A stretch of DNA of 23,613 nt from JABSSA01 sp039984715 (lineage in GTDB: Bacteria; Pseudomonadota; Alphaproteobacteria; Rhodobacterales; Rhodobacteraceae), in contig JBDWUA010000017.1 in NCBI GenBank assembly GCA_039984715.1, forward strand, positions 1 to 23,613. The letters are read 5' to 3'. The translations under genes and the position numbers were made by a program. Shown here one piece after another: positions 15,681 to 23,003 of the stretch. The notes beneath the pieces are model-generated. The model searched no databases. It saw nothing but the letters and a program-made list of their open reading frames with translations, and was not told where the DNA came from. Position 1 is the first letter of the stretch; every line of letters starts with the position of its first letter.

Positions 15681-17495
15681 CTAAGCCGCGGATTGTCGAC
15701 CGTCGTCTCCCATCGTGTCTTTTGGGTCGCCAAACATCTTAAGCAATGTTTCGAAAAGATGATCTTTGGATAAAGGTTTGACCAACACGTCGCACATTCC
15801 CGCATCGTGGTACGTCTGGACTTGTTCAGGCAATGCGTTTGCTGTGACCGCCAATATCTTTGGTGGTTTGATCCCAGCCTCAGCACACCGCGCCTTTATC
15901 TGACGGGTTGCTTCAATACCATCCATACGTGGCATTTGGACATCCATCAAAATAAGGTCCACAGGGTTGTTCAAAGCAAATGCGACCGCATCGCAACCAT
16001 CCGCTGCTTCGCTGGGCTTTATGTCGAGCCCTTTCAAAAACTTCTTCAAAATTAGACGATTGGTGGAATTGTCATCTGCCACCAAAACGGAAAGATGGCC
16101 TAGCGACATTTGTTGTTTGGGTTCGGTGTCTTTTTGGGATGATGACCCCGCATCAATAACTGCGGGCAAAGGCAGCACGACCTTAAAGCACGCGCCTTGG
16201 CCGACCAGGCTATCAAGCGTGATATCCCCCCCCATATGCCGCACAAAGTCACGGGATATTGTTAGCCCCAGACCAGTGCCGCCATGTTTTCGATTAATCG
16301 TCGCATCCGCTTGCCCAAAGGGTTCAAATATCTTTTGTTGTGCAAACAATGGAATCCCAGGGCCGGTATCCTGCACCTCTATTTTCAAGCCGTTCTCGAC
16401 ACTCTCGGGATCCCGTTGGCAATAAGATACTCGAATTGTGACACTGCCAGAATCTGTGAATTTTATCGCGTTGGAAATTAGATTGTGTAGCACTTGTCGC
16501 AGACGTCTTTCGTCACCGCGCAACGACGGCACAGTTTCGGAATCCGCCACATGCATCAGTAGCTTCAATCCTTTGCTGGCCGCAGCTTCTTCAAACAAGG
16601 CGCAAGCTGATTTGACGACGGAAACCACATCGAAATTTCGCAACTCAAGAACCAGTTCACCGGATTCGACCTTTGACATGTCCAGCACGTCGTTGATCGT
16701 CGCAAGCAAAACGCCTCCGGAATCTTCTAGGACTTTGAGACAGTCGCGTTGCTCGTCGTCCAGTCGCGAATCCCTCAGAATTCGCGCCATGCCCAATATT
16801 CCATTCAGCGGCGTGCGCACTTCGTGGCTTACATTTGCAATGAACGCGGATTTAGCCCGCGAAGCGGCACGCGCTTCCATTTTCAAAAGTTGCTCACGTG
16901 CTTGCTGCTTTGACACCTGAACAACTTCGAACATCAAGTAAGCCATAATACCGATGGCAACGATCACCGCGAAATGTTCAAATAACTTTCGCTTATCTGC
17001 AATCGATTGCGCAACCGGCATCACCTCTTTGAATGGACGTGTCGAATGTTCTGCGATCCAAGCTTGCCGCAACTTTGTAACATACGCATCCACACGTTGA
17101 TGAAGACTGTCTAATTCGTCTGGCTCGGGAACCTGTTCAAAAATAAGAGGGTCGTATTCAACAAGATCTGACTGCAAATTTCGGACAATTTCGTCGACTA
17201 CATCCATGTTGACGATTTTGACGTCCATTACGATGTCAACACGGCTCCACAACAGGTCAAATTGCAATCGAAGCGCGGTCACATCCGATACGTCAGCGCG
17301 GTATAAAGCAATCGCACCCAGCATGCGTTCCGCTTCGAAAATCAGTTCGCTATACTTCCAAGCGGACGAAACAAAAACCGTCCCCAAACGTTCCTCGGCA
17401 TCGCGAAGCGAACGGCTTTGATAGATTGCCGCGCCCAACACCAACACGCATAAGGCAATTGCAATACTTGTTCTGACAATCCTGCTGAGCCGCAA
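15681..17495 (-). CDS. Hybrid sensor histidine kinase with C-terminal receiver domain
   Basis: This 604-residue inner-membrane kinase has a membrane span at about 8-25, a periplasmic sensor region of about 145 residues without recognised fold (27-172), and a second span at about 174-194. A HisKA domain follows with the phospho-accepting histidine 224 (NVSHEVRTPLNG), then an ATPase domain with N-box (335-346), DTGPGIP (376-382) and GGTGLGL (405-411). A receiver domain follows with acidic residues 474-475, phosphorylatable Asp518, Thr551 and Lys573. No DNA-binding output is present, and no separate response regulator or Hpt gene is adjacent. The start is TTG at 17493-17495, 21 nt after the exported SUOX-like protein and needed to include the first span; its weak ribosome site (AGG) suggests coupled translation. 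The pair interrupts the usual rplA-rplJ adjacency. The stimulus is unknown. Confidence 0.92.
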   Translation of the reverse strand: MRLSRIVRTSIAIALCVLVLGAAIYQSRSLRDAEERLGTVFVSSAWKYSELIFEAERMLGAIALYRADVSDVTALRLQFDLLWSRVDIVMDVKIVNMDVVDEIVRNLQSDLVEYDPLIFEQVPEPDELDSLHQRVDAYVTKLRQAWIAEHSTRPFKEVMPVAQSIADKRKLFEHFAVIVAIGIMAYLMFEVVQVSKQQAREQLLKMEARAASRAKSAFIANVSHEVRTPLNGILGMARILRDSRLDDEQRDCLKVLEDSGGVLLATINDVLDMSKVESGELVLELRNFDVVSVVKSACALFEEAAASKGLKLLMHVADSETVPSLRGDERRLRQVLHNLISNAIKFTDSGSVTIRVSYCQRDPESVENGLKIEVQDTGPGIPLFAQQKIFEPFGQADATINRKHGGTGLGLTISRDFVRHMGGDITLDSLVGQGACFKVVLPLPAVIDAGSSSQKDTEPKQQMSLGHLSVLVADDNSTNRLILKKFLKGLDIKPSEAADGCDAVAFALNNPVDLILMDVQMPRMDGIEATRQIKARCAEAGIKPPKILAVTANALPEQVQTYHDAGMCDVLVKPLSKDHLFETLLKMFGDPKDTMGDDGRQSAA

Positions 17496-17516
17496 AACCT
17501 TGACCTGCCAATCGAA

Positions 17517-18008
17517 TTATTCGACCGAAATACGATCAAGTTGCCAAATCATTTCGGCATCAAAAGTTTGCTCTTTGGCTTGCGCTTCCGTTTGTGGATA
17601 GATGACCCAAACCGGCCCTTTGTTGCGGACCCGCATTGTTCGCCCGTTATGATCCAAGGCCAACAAAACATCATACATCTCTGCATGGTTCACTGGGATA
17701 TTGATTGCATAATCATTGATCGCGATGGCACGTAGTTTCGCCCCCTGTGCCCCGACTGCGGTCAGCACAGATTTCAGGGTTGGGCCTGCAAAGGCTTGTT
17801 CTCCTTCGGTGAAGGATGTCCATGTCTTAATCTCGCGCCAATCAAGCGCTTCAAGCATCTCACGATCAAAAGCGACGACGTCCCCTTCTATCTGTCCACT
17901 GACAGTCAGAATGACCGGACCGTCCGCAAAGGCTTGAGTGCCCAACATGGTCGACGTCATCAATATGGCAAAAAGAAATGCGCGAATAATACGGGCGGGT
18001 AACAACAT
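17517..18008 (-). CDS. Exported SUOX/molybdopterin-oxidoreductase-like protein lacking cysteine
   Basis: This 163-residue protein has a signal peptide (hydrophobic 8-24, cleavage probably after AFA, residue 28) and a mature region resembling the compact fold of the sulfite-oxidase/molybdopterin-binding family: an SGQI strand, the AGPTLKSVL block, an AINDYAINIPV block and NKGPVWVIYP near the C-terminus. Family enzymes hold molybdenum through one cysteine; this protein has no cysteine at all, the region being occupied by TWTSFTEGEQ. It is therefore probably a binding or sensory protein rather than an oxidase. I start at ATG 18006-18008, with AAGGAG 6 nt upstream; an ATG at 18014 abuts that site and a TTG at 18038 lies upstream of it. 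The kinase gene follows after 21 nt, suggesting that it is the periplasmic partner of the kinase. Similarity is judged by eye only. Confidence 0.75.
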   Translation of the reverse strand: MLLPARIIRAFLFAILMTSTMLGTQAFADGPVILTVSGQIEGDVVAFDREMLEALDWREIKTWTSFTEGEQAFAGPTLKSVLTAVGAQGAKLRAIAINDYAINIPVNHAEMYDVLLALDHNGRTMRVRNKGPVWVIYPQTEAQAKEQTFDAEMIWQLDRISVE

Positions 18009-18088
18009 GGCCATCTCCTTGAAGCGGTTTAGCGTCAAGATGATTGAGAAAACCTAAAATTACCTTTCGATAGATTGGATTCGTGCGA

Positions 18089-18106
18089 GATTTCTACATC
18101 GAAATC
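18089..18106. repeat. Inverted repeat GATTTC-N6-GAAATC upstream of the signalling pair
   Basis: Two perfect 6-bp arms (18089-18094, 18101-18106) lie about 80 nt upstream of the start of the SUOX-like gene, between the rplA terminator and that gene. It is a possible operator for the two-gene signalling unit. No clear -35/-10 pair was found beside it. Confidence 0.35.
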
Positions 18107-18145
18107 GAGGCTGTCTGAGTGGCTTACACGCCATGCCCTATCGAC

Positions 18146-18176
18146 AAAAAAAGGGCCGGTCCACGAACCAGCCCTT
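18146..18176 (-). terminator. Intrinsic terminator of rplK-rplA
   Basis: A 10-bp stem (18151-18160 with 18167-18176), GC-rich and with one G-U pair on the minus-strand RNA, has a 6-nt loop and is followed by seven T residues. It lies 24 nt after the rplA stop and separates rplKA from the signalling pair. Confidence 0.9.
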
Positions 18177-18200
18177 CGAATAGTTTTTGGCGTCTCAGAT

Positions 18201-18899
18201 TTACTCTGAAACAGCACTATCTACATCAATTGTCACGCCTGGGCCCATTGTTGAGCTCAGCGCGATCTTTTTCATGTAAGTGCCTTTTGCACCTGCAGGC
18301 CGCGCCTTTGCGACAGCGCCTACAAATGCACGTACGTTTTCAACCAATTTGGCTTCGTCAAAAGAGGCTTTACCGACACCAGCGTGTACAACGCCCGCTT
18401 TTTCAGCGCGGAATTGAACTTCTCCGCCTTTAGCGTTTTTCACCGCTTCTGCGACGTCCATTGTCACCGTGCCCACTTTTGGGTTTGGCATCAAATTGCG
18501 AGGGCCAAGAACCTTACCAAGGCGACCGACGATTGGCATCATATCCGGAGTCGCGATGCAGCGATCAAAGTCGATCGTTCCACCTTGAACTGTCTCCATC
18601 AAGTCTTCTGCGCCAACAACGTCTGCGCCTGCAGCTTGTGCTTCTTCGGCTTTGGGTCCGCGTGCAAATACAGCAACACGAACGCTTTTGCCTGTACCGT
18701 TTGGCAGACCGATCACGCCACGAACCATCTGGTCCGCGTGACGTGGGTCAACACCCAAGTTCAATGCAATCTCGACTGTTTCATCGAATTTCGCTGATGC
18801 GTTGGATTTCACCAATGCAACTGCTTCTTCGACTGACAGATTGTCTTTGCCTGCAACTGCTTCACGCGCTGCGCGGCTGCGTTTTCCAAGTTTTGCCAT
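18201..18899 (-). CDS. rplA: Large-subunit ribosomal protein L1
   Basis: L1 binds 23S rRNA at the E-site stalk and, in many bacteria, represses its own operon by binding the rplK-rplA mRNA. The 232 residues match the family, with MAKLGKRSRAARE at the start, the GLPNGTGKSVRVAVF segment and the PNPKVGTVT loop. The ATG (18897-18899) lies one nucleotide after the rplK stop, and its GAGG ribosome site is inside rplK, so the two are translationally coupled. A strong terminator follows, so rplJL downstream belongs to another unit. Confidence 0.99.
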   Translation of the reverse strand: MAKLGKRSRAAREAVAGKDNLSVEEAVALVKSNASAKFDETVEIALNLGVDPRHADQMVRGVIGLPNGTGKSVRVAVFARGPKAEEAQAAGADVVGAEDLMETVQGGTIDFDRCIATPDMMPIVGRLGKVLGPRNLMPNPKVGTVTMDVAEAVKNAKGGEVQFRAEKAGVVHAGVGKASFDEAKLVENVRAFVGAVAKARPAGAKGTYMKKIALSSTMGPGVTIDVDSAVSE

Positions 18900-18900
18900 C

Positions 18901-19326
18901 TTACTTTACCTCGATGCCCATGGAGCGGGCCGAGCCCAGAATAATCTGCATTGCGCCTTCGATGTCGTTTGCGTTGAGGTCTTTCATTTTGACCTCTGCA
19001 ATCTCACGAACTTGCGCCGCGGTCACCGAACCAACGGTTTCACGGGACGGGTTGTTGGCACCAGACTTCACCTTCGCGGCTTTCTTCAGGAAATAAGACG
19101 CAGGGGGCGTCTTGATATCCATAGAGAAGGATTTGTCTTGATAATACGAAATCACGGTTGGGCACGGTGCACCGGGCTCAAGATCCTGAGTTTTTGCGTT
19201 AAACGCTTTACAGAATTCCATGATGTTAATGCCGCGCTGACCCAGCGCCGGACCAACCGGCGGTGAAGGGTTTGCTTGTCCGGCAGGCACCTGCAATTTC
19301 ATGGTGCCAGCAAGTTTCTTGGCCAT
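18901..19326 (-). CDS. rplK: Large-subunit ribosomal protein L11
   Basis: L11 belongs to the GTPase-associated centre of the 50S subunit, where thiostrepton binds and RelA is activated. The 141 residues are the normal length. The proline-rich N-terminal segment PSPPVGPALGQRGINIMEF is intact. The ATG has AGGAG 8 nt upstream. It is the first gene of the rplK-rplA pair, separated from nusG by a terminator and a probable promoter. Nothing unusual is seen. Confidence 0.99.
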   Translation of the reverse strand: MAKKLAGTMKLQVPAGQANPSPPVGPALGQRGINIMEFCKAFNAKTQDLEPGAPCPTVISYYQDKSFSMDIKTPPASYFLKKAAKVKSGANNPSRETVGSVTAAQVREIAEVKMKDLNANDIEGAMQIILGSARSMGIEVK

Positions 19327-19451
19327 GAGCCAATCTCCTGTTCAACGCCTTTGGATCGCGATCCGCAGGCTTTATGTGATGTGGTCCGGTTTGGGTCACG
19401 CGTGATCCAAGCCTCCCACAGAGGACTCTGCCGAAAAGACGACAGACGTGC

Positions 19452-19480
19452 CGAATACAAAGGCGGATCAAAATTGGCAA
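19452..19480 (-). promoter_or_regulatory. Candidate rplK promoter
   Basis: On the minus strand TTGCCA (19475-19480) is followed after 17 nt by TATTCG (19452-19457). The -35 is a 5-of-6 match and the -10 is weak. The place is right: downstream of the nusG terminator, 125 nt before rplK. Confidence 0.4.
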
Positions 19481-19579
19481 GCCCTAATAAAGCTACAGGC
19501 ATCGTGTCCTGCGGGCACTCTTCAGAGAGGCGCAGCGTCGTCCCCGTTAAACGGTCAATATCTTAAACGTCCCTTGCAC

Positions 19580-19606
19580 AAAAAAAGCCACGCAATGCGT
19601 GGCTTT
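19580..19606 (-). terminator. Intrinsic terminator of secE-nusG
   Basis: A perfect 10-bp stem (AAAGCCACGC 19584-19593 with GCGTGGCTTT 19597-19606) with a 3-nt loop is followed on the minus strand by seven T residues. It starts 38 nt after the nusG stop. Confidence 0.92.
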
Positions 19607-19644
19607 CTGATCGGAGTGTGCGCGCACAGCTGTGAGCGCAACAC

Positions 19645-20178
19645 TTAAATCTGCTTTGTGACCTGAGTGAATTCCAGCTCGACAGGTGTTTCGCGACCAA
19701 AGATCGAAACCATGACCTTAAGGCGTTGGTTCTCGTCATCGACTTCTTCAACCATACCGTCGAAATCTTCGAAGGGACCTTCGTTGACCTTAACCTGCTC
19801 ACCCACTTCAAAGTGGATAAGAGTACGCGGCGCTTCTTCGCCTTCTTGTACGCGGTTCAAAATCCCGTTCACTTCGGCATCGCGCATCGGCATTGGGCGG
19901 CCTTGCGGGCCCAGAAAACCAGTTACACGATTGATAGAATTGATCAGGTGATAGCCTTCGTCCGACATTTCCATATGCACGAGCACATAGCCCGGCATGA
20001 AACGTCGTTCTGTCGTGACTTTCTTGCCGCGACGCACTTCAATCACTTCTTCCGTGGGCACCAGAACTTCGTCGATCTGATCCTCAAGCCCCTTTTCCTC
20101 GACGGATGTGCGGATCTGCTCTGCGATCTTCTTTTCGAAGTTCGACAGCACACTTACCGAATACCACCGTTTCGCCAT
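19645..20178 (-). CDS. nusG: Transcription elongation/termination factor NusG
   Basis: NusG binds RNA polymerase, suppresses pausing and couples transcription to Rho or to the ribosome. The 177 residues comprise the NGN domain (about 4-105, with KRWYSVSVLSNFE and FMPGYVLVHM) and the C-terminal KOW domain (about 122-177, with VNEGPFEDFDGMVEEVD). I start at ATG 20176-20178; the longer in-frame ORF to 20319 adds 47 residues with no resemblance to NusG. The ribosome site is poor (AGGGG about 11 nt away). The 163-nt gap to secE is long for this gene pair and contains a strong inverted repeat. Confidence 0.98.
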   Translation of the reverse strand: MAKRWYSVSVLSNFEKKIAEQIRTSVEEKGLEDQIDEVLVPTEEVIEVRRGKKVTTERRFMPGYVLVHMEMSDEGYHLINSINRVTGFLGPQGRPMPMRDAEVNGILNRVQEGEEAPRTLIHFEVGEQVKVNEGPFEDFDGMVEEVDDENQRLKVMVSIFGRETPVELEFTQVTKQI

Positions 20179-20293
20179 GAGTATCGAGGCCCCTTGCCCT
20201 GTCTGTTTATCCAGTTTTCGCGCATCTTGCGCACGCGTGCCTAAAAGTAATGCGGCGCGAAGCTCGAATCGCCGCGCGCCACCTTTTCGGTCC

Positions 20294-20317
20294 GACTTGC
20301 CGGATACAGGGCAAGTC
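20294..20317. repeat. Inverted repeat GACTTGCC-N8-GGCAAGTC in the secE-nusG spacer
   Basis: Perfect 8-bp arms (20294-20301 and 20310-20317) flank an 8-nt loop. It starts about 25 nt after the secE stop codon. No run of T follows, so it is not an intrinsic terminator. A further GCGGCG/CGCCGC pair (20252-20257 and 20270-20275) lies between it and nusG. Confidence 0.5.
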
Positions 20318-20341
20318 ATAAGATATCAAGAGGCTGCCGAC

Positions 20342-20536
20342 TTAGAACGCGGTCAGAACAAACCCAAGACCGATCCGAATGAACCAATCGACAAGCGCAA
20401 AGAAGACAGCCGTCAGCGCAGCCATGATGAAAACCATGACTGTCGTCAGGAAAACTTCGCGTCGTGTCGGCCATACGACCTTCGAAACTTCGGCGCGGAC
20501 CTGCTGAATGAATTGCAACGGGTTTGTGGTGGCCAT
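20342..20536 (-). CDS. secE: Preprotein translocase subunit SecE
   Basis: SecE stabilises SecY in the inner-membrane protein-conducting channel. The 64-residue single-span form is normal for most bacteria outside the Enterobacteria. The amphipathic helix with the conserved RAEVSKVVWPTRREV segment (14-28) precedes one membrane span at about 30-60. The ATG has AAGGA about 9 nt upstream. It is followed by nusG, the universal pairing, but here tRNA-Trp is separated from secE by two unrelated genes. Confidence 0.98.
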   Translation of the reverse strand: MATTNPLQFIQQVRAEVSKVVWPTRREVFLTTVMVFIMAALTAVFFALVDWFIRIGLGFVLTAF

Positions 20537-20565
20537 GTACCGGATTCCTTACTGTGTTGCAGCCG

Positions 20566-20594
20566 CATCTACGCGTCAGCAATGCAAATTTCAA
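20566..20594 (-). promoter_or_regulatory. Candidate secE-nusG promoter
   Basis: On the minus strand TTGAAA (20589-20594) is followed after 17 nt by TAGATG (20566-20571). The -35 is good and the -10 modest; the predicted start is about 22 nt before the secE ATG. A promoter is expected here because the upstream neighbour is divergent. Confidence 0.4.
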
Positions 20595-20682
20595 TACCCA
20601 AGGTCGATCTGCTGTGTCGCTTGTAAATACATTATGCACCTTTTGTTCGTAAGCGCAGGTTCGAAAGTAACTCGGATGCAGA

Positions 20683-22140
20683 ATGCAACCTCATCAAAAG
20701 AATGCTCAGCCCGCTTTGGACCCTTGGATGGTTCGTATCGCCGAAAAGATCAATTCTGGCGATTACACGTCAGCCTTGGCAGAGCTGTTACCCTTGGTGC
20801 AGTCGCCGGCCATGACGGCGCAAATCCTTGAGTTTACTGTAATTTGTTATTGGGAACTAAAGGATGAACAGACTGCATTTGCTTTGTCTGATCTGGCAAT
20901 ACAACGGTTCCCAGAATGCGCCGCGATTTGGTCGCAACGCGGAAATTTGGCGATAAATACGGGTGACAATGTATTAGCCCAAGCTTGTTTTAAGTCCGCA
21001 CTCCAATCGTCACCAAAAGATTTGCATTCTCTAATTGCGCTCAACACGTTGGAAATTTTTCAAAAAGGTAGCAATTTTGACAAAAAGCTTCGAAGGGCTT
21101 TGCAATCAAAAAAACTGTCGCAACGAGAGCTCGTTGCGATCCACACTGCAATCGCCCAAATCGAGCACAAAGGTGGAAGCACAAAGCGCGCTTTTCATCA
21201 CTTTAAGACCGCAAACGAAGCAAACCCGGGCGAATATCATCCCAAAGCAATGGAAGATTTGTTAGCTGCGCAAAAATCAAAGTTCAGGCCGGTTCGATCC
21301 ACTTCTGCATCAAAGTCACGACCTTCACTGATTTTGATTGGCGGCATGCCCCGTTCAGGAACAACGCTTGTCGAAGCTGTTTTGTCGATGCATCCGGCTG
21401 TCAGATGCATCGGTGAAAGCTCGGCGTTGCAAAAAACACTTTCGAAAGCGCGCAGAATGGCCGCACGAAGGTTCGCGCCCAAGTCAGATTGGGACTGGTA
21501 TTCACAACTCTCCGAGACTCAGATTGCGAAACTGCGCAAAGAATTTTCGGAGATGATTGGATTAGGCAAAAAAGACAACCGAACGATTGTCGACAAGATG
21601 CCTCTCAATTGTCTGGATATCGGTTTGGCCCATCTTCTCATTCCAGATGTGCGATTCATTCATTTGCTGCGCAATCCGCTAGATTGCGGCTGGTCAAACT
21701 ACGCCACGCATTTCAAGACTGGGAATGGGTTTTCCTCACGGTTGGATTGGATCGGCCACCTCATCCAAATTTCCCATGATTCGGCAGTGGATTATGCAAC
21801 CAAACTCGGGTCTTCTTTTCGGTTCCAATCCTACAAGGCGCTCGTGACAGGTCCTGAAACCGAAGTCCGAAATCTTTTGTCTCACACGGGTTTGGACTGG
21901 AACCCTGCGTGCTTGACCCCTGAAAAAGCACACCGCGTGCAACGAACTGCATCAATGCTGCAAGTTCGCAAACCCATAAACAAAGAAGCGCTGGGGAAAT
22001 CGCAGGAATTTGAGCAATACCTAGCACCCCTCGTCAAAGCTATGGGTGGGGAGGATTGGTTAGACGCTTGGATTACTTTCGATGACCATTTGGCAATCGA
22101 AGGCGATACAGCCTTCAAACAATTCAAGGCTGTATCATAA
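20683..22140 (+). CDS. TPR-repeat sulfotransferase family protein
   Basis: This 485-residue protein is the only gene here on the plus strand. The N-terminal part (about 14-195) consists of helical TPR-like repeats, for example around AIWSQRGNLAINTGD (81-95). The C-terminal part is a sulfotransferase domain: the PAPS 5'-phosphate loop GGMPRSGTTLVE (220-231), VDKMPLN (303-309), the 3'-phosphate segment LLRNPLDCGWSNY (328-340) and RTASMLQVRKPI (421-432). It should transfer sulfate from PAPS to a carbohydrate, protein or small molecule; the acceptor is unknown. No signal peptide is seen. The region looks richer in A and T, with less selected codons than its neighbours, and the ribosome site is weak, consistent with acquisition. 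A perfect 11-bp inverted repeat ends just before the stop codon. Confidence 0.88.
   Translation: MQPHQKNAQPALDPWMVRIAEKINSGDYTSALAELLPLVQSPAMTAQILEFTVICYWELKDEQTAFALSDLAIQRFPECAAIWSQRGNLAINTGDNVLAQACFKSALQSSPKDLHSLIALNTLEIFQKGSNFDKKLRRALQSKKLSQRELVAIHTAIAQIEHKGGSTKRAFHHFKTANEANPGEYHPKAMEDLLAAQKSKFRPVRSTSASKSRPSLILIGGMPRSGTTLVEAVLSMHPAVRCIGESSALQKTLSKARRMAARRFAPKSDWDWYSQLSETQIAKLRKEFSEMIGLGKKDNRTIVDKMPLNCLDIGLAHLLIPDVRFIHLLRNPLDCGWSNYATHFKTGNGFSSRLDWIGHLIQISHDSAVDYATKLGSSFRFQSYKALVTGPETEVRNLLSHTGLDWNPACLTPEKAHRVQRTASMLQVRKPINKEALGKSQEFEQYLAPLVKAMGGEDWLDAWITFDDHLAIEGDTAFKQFKAVS
22105..22136 (+). repeat. Perfect 11-bp inverted repeat at the 3' end of the sulfotransferase gene
   Basis: GATACAGCCTT (22105-22115) and AAGGCTGTATC (22126-22136) flank a 10-nt loop, directly before the TAA stop at 22138-22140. 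There is no run of U, so classical termination is doubtful, but the hairpin could protect the mRNA 3' end or act between the convergent genes. Confidence 0.65.
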
Positions 22141-22166
22141 GTCAAAATACAAAGCCGTCGTCCGGT

Positions 22167-22793
22167 TCACACCTGGTCAGGCAACCGGCGCAACCTTTCC
22201 GCAACCGTAGTCGCATGATCCAAGTCTTGTGTTTCAAGCGCGCGTAAATCTGGCATGTAAAACCCATCGACCCATCCATCCGGAAAGCGATCTAGCATCC
22301 CGTTCCATCTATCGGAAAAGGTCTGGATCTTAACCCGCATACGATGCGCCTTGTGAGGGTTCCGAGATTCAATTTCTCGTATGGCTAAAATAACACCTTT
22401 CCAAATGCGTTCAGCTCCAATCAAAAGAAAGGCCAGCGCGATCAAAAATAATATCGAACAAACAATTCCTAAGAACAAAAACGGTCGCCAATACGCCGTC
22501 GCCAATGAAGCAACCCACCAGACATGCTTGCGGCGAATGCGTGACAGCCCACGTCCAAAATGGGCAGAAACCGCTTTGGCGTGAGTTGGTAGCCTCTTTG
22601 AATGTTTTTCGGACATAGCCCGCTCGGCATCTTCATCCAACAGAGAAGGCAACTGAGCGCGTTTGTTGTAGGACCGTGTACGTGCCTTTGAAACAAAGGT
22701 TTCATCCACAGTATCGATCGCGTCCCGGATCAATGTCCGGGCTTCAGATTCGGTGGGCGCATCTTGCGCCTTTCCTGAAATAGGAGTGTACAT
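22167..22793 (-). CDS. Membrane protein of unknown function downstream of tRNA-Trp
   Basis: This 208-residue protein has a basic and acidic hydrophilic N-terminal region (1-85), one clear membrane span at about 105-126 preceded by the aromatic stretch WW...YW, and a C-terminal tail with an aromatic-proline motif (FPDGWVDGFYMPDL, 170-183). I recognise no family. I used the ATG at 22791-22793; a TTG three codons upstream is possible, and neither has a clear ribosome site. It is convergent with the sulfotransferase and lies 3' of tRNA-Trp. A 9-bp inverted repeat 70-110 nt upstream may regulate it. The uninterrupted frame and its coherent layout support a real gene; function unknown. Confidence 0.75.
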   Translation of the reverse strand: MYTPISGKAQDAPTESEARTLIRDAIDTVDETFVSKARTRSYNKRAQLPSLLDEDAERAMSEKHSKRLPTHAKAVSAHFGRGLSRIRRKHVWWVASLATAYWRPFLFLGIVCSILFLIALAFLLIGAERIWKGVILAIREIESRNPHKAHRMRVKIQTFSDRWNGMLDRFPDGWVDGFYMPDLRALETQDLDHATTVAERLRRLPDQV

Positions 22794-22861
22794 CTGGGCC
22801 AATCACGCCGCAAAAGGCGCGCCTCACTCGAAAACATAAATAAACATGGCTAAACTGGCAC

Positions 22862-22903
22862 CAATTTGTGCGGAAACTACGGCGCAAATGTGGCCACAAA
22901 TTG
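22862..22903. repeat. Inverted repeat CAATTTGTG-N24-CACAAATTG
   Basis: Perfect 9-bp arms (22862-22870 and 22895-22903) are 33 bp apart start to start, about three helical turns. The element lies in the 210-nt gap between tRNA-Trp and the membrane-protein gene, upstream of the latter, where an operator would be expected. Confidence 0.5.
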
Positions 22904-23003
22904 TCATTGAGCAAAACCACGAAACAATCACCTGAATACGCTGATATTGTTCACGCTTGGGGGCGTGCCGTAATAACAAAAACGTCAACTGATATTGAGA
23001 AAA

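Larger units (their letters stand above)
19327..19644. other. nusG-rplK intergenic region
   Basis: These 318 nt hold the nusG terminator at 19580-19606, a candidate rplK promoter at 19452-19480 and an approximately 120-nt rplK leader. No protein gene is supported; overlapping short frames on both strands lack ribosome sites and family resemblance. Confidence 0.6.

Noticed and set aside
17493..17519. Read-through fusion of the SUOX-like protein to the kinase, as both are in the same frame with one TAA between
   Set aside because: An exported N-terminal domain followed by the two kinase spans would place the kinase outside the cytoplasm, so separate proteins make sense.
20179..20319. 47-residue N-terminal extension of NusG
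   Set aside because: No NusG begins this way, and the spacer is better explained as structured non-coding RNA.
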